The notes under the pieces: generated by a model | Databases searched by the model: none | What the model saw: the letters and a program-made list of their open reading frames with translations, nothing else | Told to the model about the DNA's origin: nothing | Origin: Scalesia atractyloides | Lineage: Eukaryota > Streptophyta > Magnoliopsida > Asterales > Asteraceae | Length of the DNA: 64,000 nucleotides | Reading direction: 5' to 3' | NCBI GenBank assembly: GCA_947069175.1 | Contig: CAMTDV010000007.1 | Coordinates: forward strand, 49,309,681-49,373,680 | Shown: positions 45,420 through 57,344 of the stretch, one piece after another | Position numbering within the stretch: the stretch's first letter is position 1 | How the letters are laid out: each line of letters starts with the position of its first letter | Translations under genes and position numbers: made by a program

Positions 45420-48400
45420 CTTTGTTTTTGACATTCTTTTTAAGCTATGTTTTGGTAGGAACAGGTGATTTCAGTTCTACCTTTGACGGTTTGACTATTG
45501 CAACCCAAGTTTGTGTTTTCAATTTTGCCCTTTTTGAGTAAAACTTTGAATCCTTTTGACTTTGATGATTCTTGGTGGATGTTTCACTAATTTCAAATTT
45601 AGAATTTAGTGGAATTGTTGATTTAACATTTTTGTGAGATTCATTGTTTCTTTTTAAAATTTGTTTTGGTACAACCATGGGTGCCTTTTGTTTCACATCC
45701 TGGTAGATCTGTTAGAGTTAGAAACAGGTTTTGGATATCTTTGTGAGCAATATCGGACAATATGCCAAACATTTTTACACTTATAGCACGTCCTACTATC
45801 CTTTCGAACAGAGGAGTCCAAAACTTGTATTCTACTCTCTTTTTCTTTCTTGAACTGATCATTGGATTGTGTGCCAATGATCTCCTTTTCTTTTTTTGTC
45901 GTTGTTCCAAAAACAAAGTTAATTTTCTTTGTAAATTTAACTTTTGAAACTTGTTGTTTGATCTTTTCTGTTGAAAACCCAACCCTCCTGTTCTCAGGAT
46001 AATCTCTGTTTCTTTGATGGTAAGGTTTGTTAACACATTTTGATTTAGAGTAAAATGATACATCGTGTTTTTCTAAATCAGAATGGCTTACCTCAACAAG
46101 CTTGAAAAACTTATGGACAGGATCCAGATTGACATTCTGGATTGGGAAATCTTCATCAGAATATAGTTTATTAGATCCATGCATTTTGAAAATGATGACG
46201 TTTGGATCAGTGTTTAAACTATTTTCCGATGTTTCGACATCCGATTCAGATTTCTCAGATTCACTCTTCAAAACACTTTCAACCACTGTTTTAACCACAT
46301 CAGAATCACATTCATTTTCAGATTTTGTGTAAGTTACATCAATGTTCGTATGCAGCAGGTTTGACTGTTCAGTTTTCAATTTTAAGTTGAGCGCCTTTTC
46401 CACCCCCATTGGTTTTTTAGCATAACTATTCCACATAGGTGGTGGAACACGATCATAACATTGCACTTTTGTTTTCATCATTTTTAGATTCTTCTTTGCT
46501 TTCGATCTTGGGTAGAATGTGATCAACGACATATGAACTTGTAGAATAACCAATTAAGAATTTGTTAACCTGTTCAGTTTTATCTTCATTTTCTCAAGTT
46601 CAATTTTTAGCTTAGCGATTGTGTTTAAATGAATGTTAATGGACATCTGTTTGTCCATCACAGTCGCTTTAAGCATGGAAAGTGTTTCGTCATTTTCTCT
46701 GAGCACTTTTTCCTATGTTTAACAGATTTTCTTAATTTGTCATAAGCTTCTTTTGTTGCTTTATAGTTACATGACAAATTATCGGTTAGACATTTGAGCT
46801 CATTGTATCGTGTGTCTTTTACAACAATTCACTACATGGCTCTGCACATTTCAAACATGGTTTTTCTATCACATACTCACTTTTTGACACATTTACCTCA
46901 ACATATTTGCCATGCAAGCTTTATTGGTCTCGTCAGTCGGTTTCTCCAACTCTTCATCAACTCTCTTTGCTTCAATTTCCGGCTTCTTCTTTTCTTCACA
47001 AGATGATCAATGGATTGGTTCAAAATAACATGCCAAAGTTTTCAAAATATCATTAGGCAAGAGATGTTTAAAAGCACTGTTTAACAACTCCTCTTCTTCT
47101 GATGATGTGTGATAATAATCTTCCGGAGATTCGTCAAAAGATGCCTCTGAATATTCTTCAGGTTCTTTGATGATTTCTGCGACCAACGCCAAACTCTCAT
47201 TCTTGGAGATGTACTTGTTCCAATTAAAGCCTTCATCTTCTTGAGTCACGAGAAGCGCTTTGTCTTTGGTTTCTGGCTGTCTATCTTCGATTTGCACCAT
47301 TCTTGTCCTTGGTTGAGGACGATGATAGATGGCTTTCTAGTAGTAGTTGTCGGCAAACGGGTTCTGATTAACCTGAACTTCTCTGTTTGGACATTCACGT
47401 TTAAAATGTCCCTTTTCCCGACACTTGAAACATGTAACTTTCAACTTGTCGAAGCCATGTTTTCCATCTAATCCTCCCAAGTTCTCTTTCCCGGTGATTT
47501 CCATGAAGCGTTGTGCTCGTCTAACAATAGATGCCATACAATTTGATGTCGATCAATTCCATCTCAACCGGATCAATATGAACATAGTCCTCTCTGGTCA
47601 TCTCTGAATTTCCAATTTTGCCTGCTACAAGACTGTTATAAGATTCGGGAACCGGAGCTAATAGTGACATATGTTGCTTGGCAGTGTTCTCGTTGAAGTT
47701 TTGTGCATTCTGGAAATCAACAGTGATATTGCACTATAGCACTCTTTGAGTAGAATTTGATTGATTGTTCGGGTTAATCTAAGGATTGCTCGAACCATGT
47801 GACAACTGTGGGCTTTGAGGCGTGTTCGCCTTGACGGTGGTAAAGGATTGAAAACCACTATGTTGATTTGACGGTGGGCTCGGTGTGTTGTAAGTGCTGA
47901 AGGCAGTTTAGATCTTTGGAGACTGTATCTGAGAAGCAGAACTTCCTTTGTAATATAGATTTACGTCTTGTTGTATTTGGGCGCCTTTGTTCTTTGCCAT
48001 TTTTTGCATCTCAAGTTCGTGTCCCTCCAATCTCTCAATGAATCATGGTAATGAGAAATTACCATATTCGGTTCCATTCTTCAAAATGGTCAAATAAGTA
48101 GACCATTCGCCTTGCGGTAAGGAATCTGCGAGTTTATCAACTAATTCTTCATTCATCTTTATGATTCCCATTCGCTTCATTTGCAAATACAGATGACAGT
48201 ATCTTTCAGTCAGTTGTTTTACTGTCTCTCCTTTAATCAAAGTAAAGATGTCAATTCTTTACTTAACAACGCCCTCTTCCCTTTTCGCAACTGTGCACTT
48301 CTTTGGAATTTCAATCGAAGAGCATTCCATAATGACTGAGCGTCATCATCATGTTGTAACAGCACCAATATATCCTCCTTGATGGCTTGTTGTAAATTGT

Positions 48401-48701
48401 TCATCATTTTCTTCTAATTTATTAACTTCTCTCTTTCAAAATCCGAGAGTTGAGCCAATGTCTTTTCGAGACCGTTTTCTCCAACAGGAGATTGATACTT
48501 TTCTTTGATGGCAAACCAGCAGGTAAAATGATTCGCCTAAACCCAATTCATAAAACGTTCACTCCAACTGTCAAAGTCTTCAAGGTTCTTTAACTTTGGC
48601 AGCTTCGTCATTGTACCCATCTCATTTTCGAGGTTCATGTTTTGAGCTGCGATAGTTGTGACCGTTGATGTAGCAAATGCGTTATAAAACTCTTCTGCCA
48701 T
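45420..48701 (-). pseudogene. S3 gag
   Basis: The ATG at 48699-48701 opens an AEEFYNAFATSTVTTI start, followed by the shared TKLPKLKNLEDFDSWSERF block. The first CCHC knuckle (CFKCREKGHFKREC, all ligands intact) lies near 47405-47430. The acidic TSSEEEELLNSAF segment is near 47095, the tail with LYSDEDFPIQNV near 46150, and a second knuckle CYKCKNVWHIVRYC near 45745-45785. The intact first knuckle contrasts with the mutated one in S1. Stops and frameshifts remain frequent. Confidence 0.88.
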
Positions 48702-49313
48702 TTTTCTGCAAAGATTTTAGAAAATCACTTTCGGAAAACTAATTAGAATGATAAAAATTTCCTGGTGCGGATAATAGAACAGCTCGTGCGACCAAGATTA
48801 GTTTGTACAACCCCGAGATTCATGCGAGCGATATGATTCGTACAAAGAAGATACTCATGCGAGCAAGATGTTTGTATGACTGAAAACGTTTGCTTCGTAC
48901 GAGTGAGTTGCTTATACGAATGAATGCCTCGTGCAAATCACAGTTTTTAACTTTTTAACTTGTAGATTTTAATAACTTATGTTTACTCGTTCGTACGAAC
49001 GACTTAAAATGTACGGACAGTCGTTCGTGCGAGTGATCTCTCTACCCGTACGAAACAACTTAGGTCACTAAACGGATTAATTTTACCAATTTTGACATGA
49101 TTAAGTTCGATTTTAGATCTGAAATTGTCAAGGATTGATTACAATTGATTTTAACGTGATATCCTAAAATCCTAGTCAATTTCATCCATGATTTTGTCCA
49201 ATCTGATATCTGTATGGGAAACTGTAGAAGTAGAAAGCTCCAATGGTGAATCTGACTCTGAAACTATTGGTAGTATGTAGAAACTTGATGTTTTTCAGCA
49301 GATCAAGCCTCAA
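48702..49313 (-). other. S3 minus-strand untranslated leader
   Basis: Non-coding. A cluster of TTCGTACGAA / CTCGTACGAG-like motifs spans about 48770-49060. It mirrors the leaders of S1 and S4 in position relative to PBS and gag. Confidence 0.8.
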
Positions 49314-49326
49314 GGCTCTGATACTA
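49314..49326 (-). promoter_or_regulatory. S3 minus-strand primer-binding site
   Basis: The minus strand reads TAGTATCAGAGCC, the copia PBS with one change, two bases from the type B LTR end. It confirms that the type B LTR at 49329-49817 is a 5' LTR. Confidence 0.9.
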
Positions 49327-49328
49327 GT

Positions 49329-49817
49329 TGTAGTCCCAGTGACGGCGGCGGTTCTAGACGGAAGATTTGGGGATAGTACAGATTCGGCAGAACGATATTG
49401 ACAGTGAATAGGAACGGAATCAGCGGAAGCTTTTCATTTCATTCATTCACACCGAAAGAGTATACATCTTGACTGGCTGGCGGAGTTCCTGGAGAGAATC
49501 CGCCAGCGTTTCCCCTCAAGGAACTTCCAAAACTCACAAACAATGAACACATAACACCTTATATACATGACAGCTCCTACGAAGCGAGCATGTTGTCACT
49601 CGTACGAAGGGGCATTCGTACGAGTGAGATGTTATCACTTGTTCGAGTAACAAAGTCACTCGTACAAAGCACATTGTCACTCGTACGAGGCACATGTCAC
49701 TCGTCGAGCCAGTACTCATTCGCACTTGGCTCGTGTGCTCGTATCTAATCTATACAATATTCTATACACACTCTTTCTAGCCTATTCGCATAGTGATGGC
49801 CATAAAGTGCATCAACA
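49329..49817 (-). repeat. Type B copia LTR, minus orientation (5' LTR of the reversed S3 body)
   Basis: 489 bp, on the minus strand TGTTGATGCACTTTATGG...GGGACTACA, matching 37609-38081. Its outer flank (from 49818) is plus-strand aORF sequence rather than a PPT, so this is a true insertion edge inside the aORF of the outer type A element. Confidence 0.9.
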
Positions 49818-50118
49818 ATGATCAGCTTTGAAGAGAGAGATAAAGAACAAGCACTCCAGTTTCAGAAGATAGCTAATGTCTGTTTTGCCAATGATGTACA
49901 TTCAGGTACGGCATGGAACACTTTGTGGAGAAAACTGGAGGAGATTGAGCCAAAGGAAGAAAGATAAGAAGGATGAAAGAATTGCGGAGCTAGCATGTAT
50001 TGCGTCGCTAAGAATTTTTTGGTTTGGCAATACAGTTAACCAACCTCCTCTTACAGATCAAACGCCAATAGCTTTTGAGGAGCATCACAAGCCGCCGAAG
50101 CGTTTCTTTTGTCGATAA
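49818..50118 (+). pseudogene. aORF C-terminal remnant of the outer type A element
   Basis: A plus-strand ISFEERDKEQALQF-like helix is followed by RIASLR..FGNTVNQPP and KPPKRFFCR before the stop at 50116-50118, parallel to the end of the S1 aORF. It belongs with the downstream PPT (CAACGGGGAGTT, ending 50185) and the 3' LTR at 50186. The preceding part of this gene is absent from the plus strand here. Confidence 0.85.
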
Positions 50119-50185
50119 TTGTCAGATTTTTTGAAGATTTTTTTTTAAGACTATCCAAGACTGTGGCAACATCCAACGGGGAGTT

Positions 50186-50607
50186 TGTTGGTGCATAATG
50201 TCTATTGCCTACATCTAGGATATGTTGTTTACGTATATAGGGCTTAGAACGTCAGTTTGTATATGTTAATGTATAGTTTATTTGTTCAATTATGACTCGT
50301 ACGAGTGAGCACTGTCACTCATACGAGGCAACCACTCGCACAAGTCATAATTTGTTACACACTCTCCTGTACGAGTCATGTCGACCTATAAATGGAGGAG
50401 TGTTGTGTTAGAACTAACGGTCTGGTTGGGGTGGCGAAGCCCTGCTGAACTGTTTACTTGCTCTATACTTGTTCACATTTATCAATACAATCAAAGGAAT
50501 TTAAGCAGTAGATCTCACTTGTTTGCTTGTCAAGCTCACTAACAATGAATTCCACCTCTGTTAGATCGGTCTGGTGCTCATCTGAAGACAGCAAATCCCC
50601 CCTCACA
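50186..50607 (+). repeat. 3' LTR of outer S3 (type A)
   Basis: 422 bp, TGTTGGTGCATAATG...CCTCACA, pairing with 35586-36036. G gag resumes in the next bases, which proves the outer limits of the S3 insertion. Confidence 0.92.
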
Positions 50608-50830
50608 ACAATGTGCAATCGTAGACACTAGGGACAGTGCAATTCTGACCCACAGGCTAAACCATGTGGTATCTGCAAGAAAAAGGGGCATAAGACCCTA
50701 GAATGCAAGGATCTTAAGGATGCCGTCTGCTACGGCTGTAGTGAAAAAGGGCATGTTAAGACTAACTACCCTAAGAATCCTAAGAGTAATGATGCAAAGC
50801 CTAGAGAGGCCAAGAAAGGAAATGTACGAG
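50608..50830 (+). pseudogene. G gag C-terminus: zinc knuckles
   Basis: Continuation of the gag cut at 35585. A CCHC motif CGICKKKGHKTLEC (about 50666-50706) is followed by CYGCSEKGHVKTNY (about 50729-50770), where the final Cys is Tyr. RNA-binding knuckles of this type end the Gag of many plant gypsy elements. Confidence 0.88.
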
Positions 50831-51363
50831 CTTTTCGGATGAATGCTAGGGAGGCTGTTAATGACAACAACGTCATAATAGGTACATTCCTCATCAATGA
50901 CGTTTATGCTAGAGTTCTTTTTTATTCGGGTGCAGATAAATCCTTTGTAGACCATTAGTTTAGCAAACTATTAAATTTATCCATAAGAACACTAGACATA
51001 AATTATGAGGTAGAACTTGTTGACGGAACCATAGAAACAGCATCTCCCATTCTTGATGGATGTACTATATCCATTAAGAATCATTTTATCCCTATCTCTC
51101 TTCTGCCAATGAAATTGACGGGGTTCGATGTAGTCTTAGGCATGGATTGGTTATCTCATAACCAAGCCCGCAATGCCTGTGATAAGAAACTCATCGAAGT
51201 TAAAACCCCATCTGGTGAAATGCTCACCATTCTTGGAGATTCACACTATGGATTGCCAGACAATATGGCATTACTTAAGGAATCGTATCTGAGGAGAGGT
51301 TGTGTCATTTACATGGCACAAGTAACTATTAATGAGCCAAAGCCAAAGATCAAAAACCTTTAA
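50831..51363 (+). pseudogene. G pol: aspartic protease
   Basis: The active-site region reads FYSGADKSFV near 50921-50950, where the family has a (D/S)-T/S-G-A core, so the catalytic Asp is replaced by Tyr. LTGFDVVLGMDWLSHNQA (51112-51165) is the conserved second block, and a stop lies at 50957. The frame is otherwise open to 51363. Confidence 0.88.
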
Positions 51364-51365
51364 GT

Positions 51366-52270
51366 CATCTCGGCGATGTTTTCCCTGAAGAATTACCGGG
51401 TCTACCTCCAGATAGGCAAGTGGAGTTTAGGATTGACATCCTACCAGGAGCGGCACCTGTTGCAAGAGCTCCATATCAGCTGGCACCGACATAAATGAAG
51501 GAATTAAGAATACAACTAGACGAACTTTTAGAGAAAGGATTCATTCAGCCTAGTTCCTCACCTTGGGGAGCTCCTATCCTTTTTGTTAAGAAAAGGGACG
51601 GTTCAATGCGGATGTGCACTAATTATCGTGAACTAAACAAGATAACGATTAAGAATCGTTATCCTCTGCCCAGGATCGATGACTTATTCAATCAACTCCA
51701 AGGGGCTAGTTACTTCTCCAAGATCGAATTAAGATCAGGATATCATCAACTGAAGGATAGAAGTGAGAATGTTCCCAAGACTGCCTTCAGGACTCGTTAT
51801 GGTCATTATGAATTCCTGGTGATGCCTTTTGGGCTCACAAATGCACCTGCAGCATTCATGGATCTCATGAATAGAGTCTGCAAACCGTATTCGGATAAGT
51901 TTGTCATTATATTCATAGACGATATACTTATCTACTCTCGTAATCAAGTTGATCACGGGAAACATCTTCGGTGCATCCTAGAATTGCTAAGATGAGAGAA
52001 ACTTTATGCTTAGTTCTCTAAGTGCGAGTTTTGGCTAAGAGAGGTCAAGTTTCTTGGACATGTTGTAAGTAAGTGTTGTATCCAAGTGGATCCCGCTAAG
52101 ATTAAAGCTATAACAAATTAGGGAATACCCAAAACTCTATCAGAAATTCGTAGTTTCTTAGTATTGGCCGGTTATTATAGAAGGTTCATTGAGAACTTTT
52201 CGAGGATAGCCACTCCTTTAACTACCTTGACCCGTAAGAATGTCAAGTTTAACTGGGGTCCAAAACAATA
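51366..52270 (+). pseudogene. G pol: reverse transcriptase
   Basis: Ty3/gypsy RT blocks appear in order: DVFPEELPGLPPDRQVEF, LLEKGFIQPSSSPWGAPILFVKKRDGSMRMC (51522-51620), YPLPRIDDLFNQL, MPFGLTNAPAAF (about 51823-51858) and the catalytic FIDDILIYS (Phe-Ile-Asp-Asp at 51912-51923). The frame is open 51495-51995 and is broken by single stops elsewhere (51493, 51993, 52120, 52268). The long open run makes this the best preserved gypsy RT here. Confidence 0.94.
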
Positions 52271-52740
52271 AGAATCTTTTGAAATTTTAAAACACAAGTT
52301 GAATAATGCTCCTGTGTTATCTCTGCCTGAGGGTATTGAGGATTTTGTCGTTTACTGTGATGCTTCGCACACTGGCATGGGCTGTGTGCTAATGCAAAAA
52401 GGCAAGGTAATTGCTTATGCATCACGATGGTTAAAGGTGCACGAAAGGAATTACACCACCCATGATTTGGAATTGGGTGTTGTTGTATTTGCACTTAAGT
52501 TGTGGAGATATTACTTATATGGCACAAAGTGTATTATATACACTAACCATAAGAGTCTCCAACATATGTTCAATCAAAAGGATTTGAACATGCGACAGCG
52601 CCGCTGGATGGAAACGCTAAATGATTATGATTTCTAAATTCGCTATCATCCAGGCAAGGCAAATATCGTTGCTGACGCCTTAAGTCGCAAGGAAAGAATT
52701 AAGCCTATTAGGATTAACGCCATGAGCATTGAGCTCAGAA
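52271..52740 (+). pseudogene. G pol: RNase H
   Basis: FVVYCDASHTGMGCVLMQ (from 52344) carries the first catalytic Asp. ASRWLKVHERNYTTHDLELG (catalytic Glu region), TNHKSLQHMF and YHPGKANIVADALSRKE (to about 52695) complete the domain. One stop interrupts it at 52636. This domain order, RT then RNase H then integrase, is diagnostic of Ty3/gypsy. Confidence 0.93.
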
Positions 52741-53720
52741 ATAACTTGAATGAGTAGCTATTAGATACACAAAATCAAGCCCTATTAGAAGCTAATATTG
52801 CTAATGAAGGATTAGGCGGAACTGTTGATCAGTTAGTTCCTAGAAAAGATGGAATACTTAGATATAATGGCAGAATTTGGGTTCCAATTTTTGGAGGACT
52901 TAGGGATCTAATCCTCCAGGAAGCGCATAATTCAAGATACTCAGTTCACCCGGGTGGTGACAAGATGTATCAAGATTTGAAGAAGAATTATTGGTGGATG
53001 GGTTTGAAAAAATCCATAGCCACTTACGTAGCTAAGTGTCTGACGTGTTCGCAACTTAAAGCCGAACATCAGAAACCATCAGGACTTCTACAACAGCTTG
53101 AAATTCCCACAGGGAAATGGGAAATGGTAACTATGGATTTGATTATAAAGTCACCTAAGACCAAACATGGTAATGACACGATTTGGGTCATCGTGGATAG
53201 GTAGACTAAGTCAGCACATTTCTTGCCAATTAAAGAGACTTATAATTCTGATAAGTTGGCCAAGTTATGTGTGGACAAGATTGTGTCCCTACATGGCGTG
53301 CAAGTATCTATTTTATCTAATAGAGATACTAGATATACATATCACTTTTGGAAAAGTTTCCAACAATCATTAGGCACAAGATTAAACTTTAGTACGGCTT
53401 ACCATCCACAGACTGGTGGACAAAGTGAGCGTACTATCCAGACTTTGGAAGACATGCTTAGAGCATGTGTGATTGATTTAGGTGGAAGTTGGGATGACCA
53501 CTTACCCCTAATAGAATTCTTTTATAATAATAGCTATCATACAAGTATCAAGGCTGCTCCTTTTGAAGCCCTCTATGGGAGAAAATGTAGAACGACTGTT
53601 TGTTGGGCTGAAGTTAGGGAAGGCCAATTGTTTGGACCTGAAATTGTCCTAGAGACCATGGATAAGATAATACAAATCCGTGATCGTTTCAAAGCTGCCC
53701 GTGATAGATAGAAAAGTTAC
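52741..53720 (+). pseudogene. G pol: integrase
   Basis: The HHCC zinc domain (AHNSRYSVHPG...CLTCSQLK, 52926-53060) is followed by the DDE core: Asp in TMDLI (53136-53138), Asp in SNRDTRYT (53325-53327) and Glu in GGQSERTIQ (53427-53429). AYHPQTGGQSERTIQTLEDMLRAC and EALYGRKCRT are typical of plant chromovirus-type integrases. Stops at 53203 and 53709 inactivate it. Confidence 0.93.
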
Positions 53721-54172
53721 GCAGACAAGAGGCGAAAACCTCTTAAGTTCCGAATAGGGGACAAAGTATTATTGAAGGTATCACCCTGGAAAGGTGTGAT
53801 GCACTTCGGAAAGAAGGGCAGGTTGAGCCCGAGATATATTGGACAATTCGAGGTAATCGAATGTGTCGGATATGTAGCTTATTAATTTAAGCTGCTGAGG
53901 AGCTCGGTGGAATTCATGATGTGTTCCACATATCTAATCTAAAGAAATGTCTAGCCGATGAGTCGCTAGTAGTGTCACATCAAGATGTGCAAATTGATAA
54001 AAACCTGAGGTTCATTGAGAAACCAATTTCGATCGAGGATCGACAAGTTAAAAAAATCCGTAGGAAATTTATACCTATTGTAAAGGTTAAGTGGGATGCC
54101 CTTCAAAGCCCCGAATTTACATGCGAGGTTGATTCCACTATGCGACAAAAGTACCCCCATCTTTTTGAATAA
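53721..54172 (+). pseudogene. G integrase C-terminus with chromodomain-like end
   Basis: A GDKVLLKVSPWKGVMHFGKKGRLSPRYIG block (the GPY/F-type module) is followed by DVFHISNLKKCLADES, and finally QVKKIRRKFIPIVKVKWDAL...YPHLFE before TAA at 54170-54172. This end has the spacing of the chromodomain-derived tails of Tekay-like chromoviruses, though I would not insist on lineage from sequence reading alone. Confidence 0.8.
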
Positions 54173-54192
54173 AATCTCGAGGTTGAGATTTC

Positions 54193-54208
54193 TTTTAAGG
54201 GGTGTTGA
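54193..54208 (+). promoter_or_regulatory. G polypurine tract
   Basis: TTTTAAGGGGTGTTGA lies immediately before the 3' LTR; the purine run AAGGGG is the likely primer site. Confidence 0.7.
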
Positions 54209-57200
54209 TCTAACACCTCGAAAATTCGCGTCAGGTAATATACCGACACGTATACGTAACCTCGTATAATACCTCAAATGAGTTAGCCACTCAACTCCTC
54301 AAACGTGTCCTAGTTCACAAATTGTTTTTATACCTGATCGTAACCTACGGTCTAGAACCGTAGGCTACGGTCTAATGTTGCTGAACTGATTTAAAACTGA
54401 CCGTAAGCTATGTTCTGGCGACCGTAGCCTACGGCGGGGCCTAAAAGCCTCTATTTTTCACTTTTATAACTTTCAGCAAATGACCCGGAGGCCCCTAGAC
54501 TTTATTATATTCGTATTTTTTACTTAATCAAGTCACCTCTTGACCCGAGCATCTCTCGGTTGAGACGATATCTTTTAATTCACCAACCTTGAGTGTTCCA
54601 TATTATTACCAAACCTTTAACTTTACTAATTTAGGTAATTTAACCCATAAAACTATAAGAATTCGTATTTGTCATATTCTAAGCTAGTAACTACGTATAA
54701 GTCACAAAAGCACCTAGTGTGACACTCGTTAACGCTCGGTTATTCACACTCTTCTTCAACACATCACGTGTTGAACGAAAAGAACTAAATTGTGTCATTA
54801 TGTCATTGAATATAAGTCAAGGGACAATTCATGACAATCCATAAAACTATTTTTGAGGGACTAAATGTGTCAAAACCCCAAATTTCTGTCAAGATGCCAC
54901 CTCTCCTGCAAATTGCCACACTCTTGCAGCTCTTGACACCTTTCTAGTCACTTGTGATGATCCTACAACACCTCTAACACCTGGCTTCATCCACACACAC
55001 CCTCTTGCACTATAAATAGACCATCAAACTCACTCATTCTTTGCTCATTCCCTCTTCTCCTCTCTTATTACACTCTTTGAAGCTCCTGGTCAACTAGGAG
55101 CATCCCTTTGAGCTCTAAACTTCTCTTGGATCACTTGTAAGTGTTCCATCTCTGCTCTTTTCTTTTTATAGGCTTTTAATAGCCAAAAGTCAAGCATTTT
55201 TGACAAATGTTTTGACTTTCGATTAAGACCATTATGGTCTAGTCATTGTTCAAAATGAACATGGCTAAGTGATTGTAATTAGGTAGGTATTAATCCCTTA
55301 AAAGGGAACCTCCTAAGAATCACATTTACTAGGTCAATTGACAGGTCAAAGTTTATGTTTTAAATAGTCAAACGGTCAAACTTTATAAATATTATAATCT
55401 GAGTTTATACATGTTATAAATATGTTTGACACTAAAACTGGTTGGTATAATTATTAGAACATGTGGGAACATGTTCGATCTGTCAATTTCAGTCCTAGAG
55501 TCGGTTCGCAACCGAAAGTCACGAAGTTTGACTTCTACTTTGACTTTCGATTCTGACCCGACTTAGATTAGTTTACTACTGACTTAAAGTTGCATTATGA
55601 TTGTAATACAATGTAGCATAACCCTCTGAACTTATATTACATGATCATACTCATAATCTGAGTTTATGCACAAGTTCCGTTAAATATCAAACTTTGACTA
55701 AAATGCTCTTTTTAAAATAAACAAGGTTTTTAATCAACAATGAACTTGCAAATTAATTACCTACTGATATGTCAATACAATTAACATATATGATGTTATT
55801 TTTCTAACCATAAACTAAGTTTTATTATAAATCGTAATTTATGCTTTTAAAAGACCAAAATGCCCTTTCGGTGCATAGTTTGGTCCTAAACCATAAACCA
55901 CACTTATGTGTGATATCTTACTGATAATATATCATAAATTAAGTATTTTTCCAAAGTGTTTATGATCATCACATCAGAATATATGCAAGTTCCTTTTATA
56001 CGTCATATAAAAGGTCAAAACGCCTTATAGGTGTAGTTTCGTTTTAAAAGCTCAATGAGCATATGAGTTGATATCCTACTGATATTACAACTTATTTAAA
56101 GTATAATGACATATAGAACTTATTCATAACTCATCCGGTTATCTAATATCGCTTATATGCGTATGGTTGAGCATATGTAACTAGTTTATGAAAATTAACC
56201 GAAACGGGTTTAACCATTTCAGTTTAAACTCAAATTCTAGATTGTTAATTATTTACCCATATCATATAAGTCTTAGTACTTGTTGGGTTTAAACTATATT
56301 CTATCCGGTGATCGCTTAATCTAGTGTATCGTATTGTTTTGATCCTTTAAGCTAGTCGGTCTAAGTCTATGACTTAAATAAGACCGTTAGCATTCTATTT
56401 GGTTAGCTTATGCCATCATTCAAGACAAGAAGCCTTCTAGTAAATGCTATCTGCACTATTTATTGATTAAACGACTGAGATAATATAAACTTTGCTTATT
56501 AAAAGTCAAGTAAAACCTCAGGTAGATACTCTTGACTTATTTTCCCTATACGGCCTTGGGTTTGGGTAAATTATTATCGCTTGGTCGGAAATGGGATCAA
56601 TCGAATGCCGGATTGTGGTTAGTAAATCCGCATATTCCGTTTTTGATCAGATTTTTTGATAACTTAAACATTGGGGGTTAATGACCGTGTCCTGGATATG
56701 CTCGGCTCATTTAAGTTACTAATGGCCACGACCAAAGCACGGGGTGTAGGCATACACCTGACAGATGCGAATGCTAAAACATTTTTACCCACAAGTTGGG
56801 GATAAGTCCTCCGTGGGTTCATAAGTGGTGTGTCAGTTAATCATATCTCGGTCTCTGTACTAGGCCCCATATGTATTGATAAACATGTGAATCTGTGTAC
56901 AAGGTGAAAAGCTTAACTTTCCCAAGTTATAAAAGATTTTAACGTGCCCTGTGCACTTAAATCAATTTTTGAAATGTTTTCAAAACGATTCAGTTGATTT
57001 TATTTACCAGCGAAAGCTGACGTATTTTCAAAAGACTAAGTTGCAGGTACAATACGAAATAGGCTGGAAGGTGCTGGTATTGATATAAGAGGATCTTGCA
57101 AATCCTTAGATCTGCCTAAAGTATGATGTTCATCTTTTGTATATTTTACGATCCGCATGTGGATCTTTAGTTATAAACCGTCTTTATATTATTTTTGAAC

Positions 57201-57344
57201 TTTGAACATTTTGGTTTGTAATAAGTATTTTAAACTCCAAGACTTCCATTGTGCTGTGTTAATTGACTATGATGATATCAACTTACATCACGATATTCCC
57301 CACTCGGGCCCACCGAGACTTGGTTGGAAATACGGGGTGTGATA
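54209..57344 (+). repeat. 3' LTR of G
   Basis: 3136 bp. Its start is mutated (TCTAACACC for TGTAACACC) and so is its end (GTGTGATA for GTGTCACA). It is uninterrupted and therefore the reference for the split 5' LTR. The TATA box is at 55011-55018. Palindromes ACCGTAGGCTACGGT (54357-54371) and ACCGTAGCCTACGGC (54421-54435) lie in U3. It is followed by GGTAG (57345-57349) and S4 aORF sequence. Confidence 0.94.
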
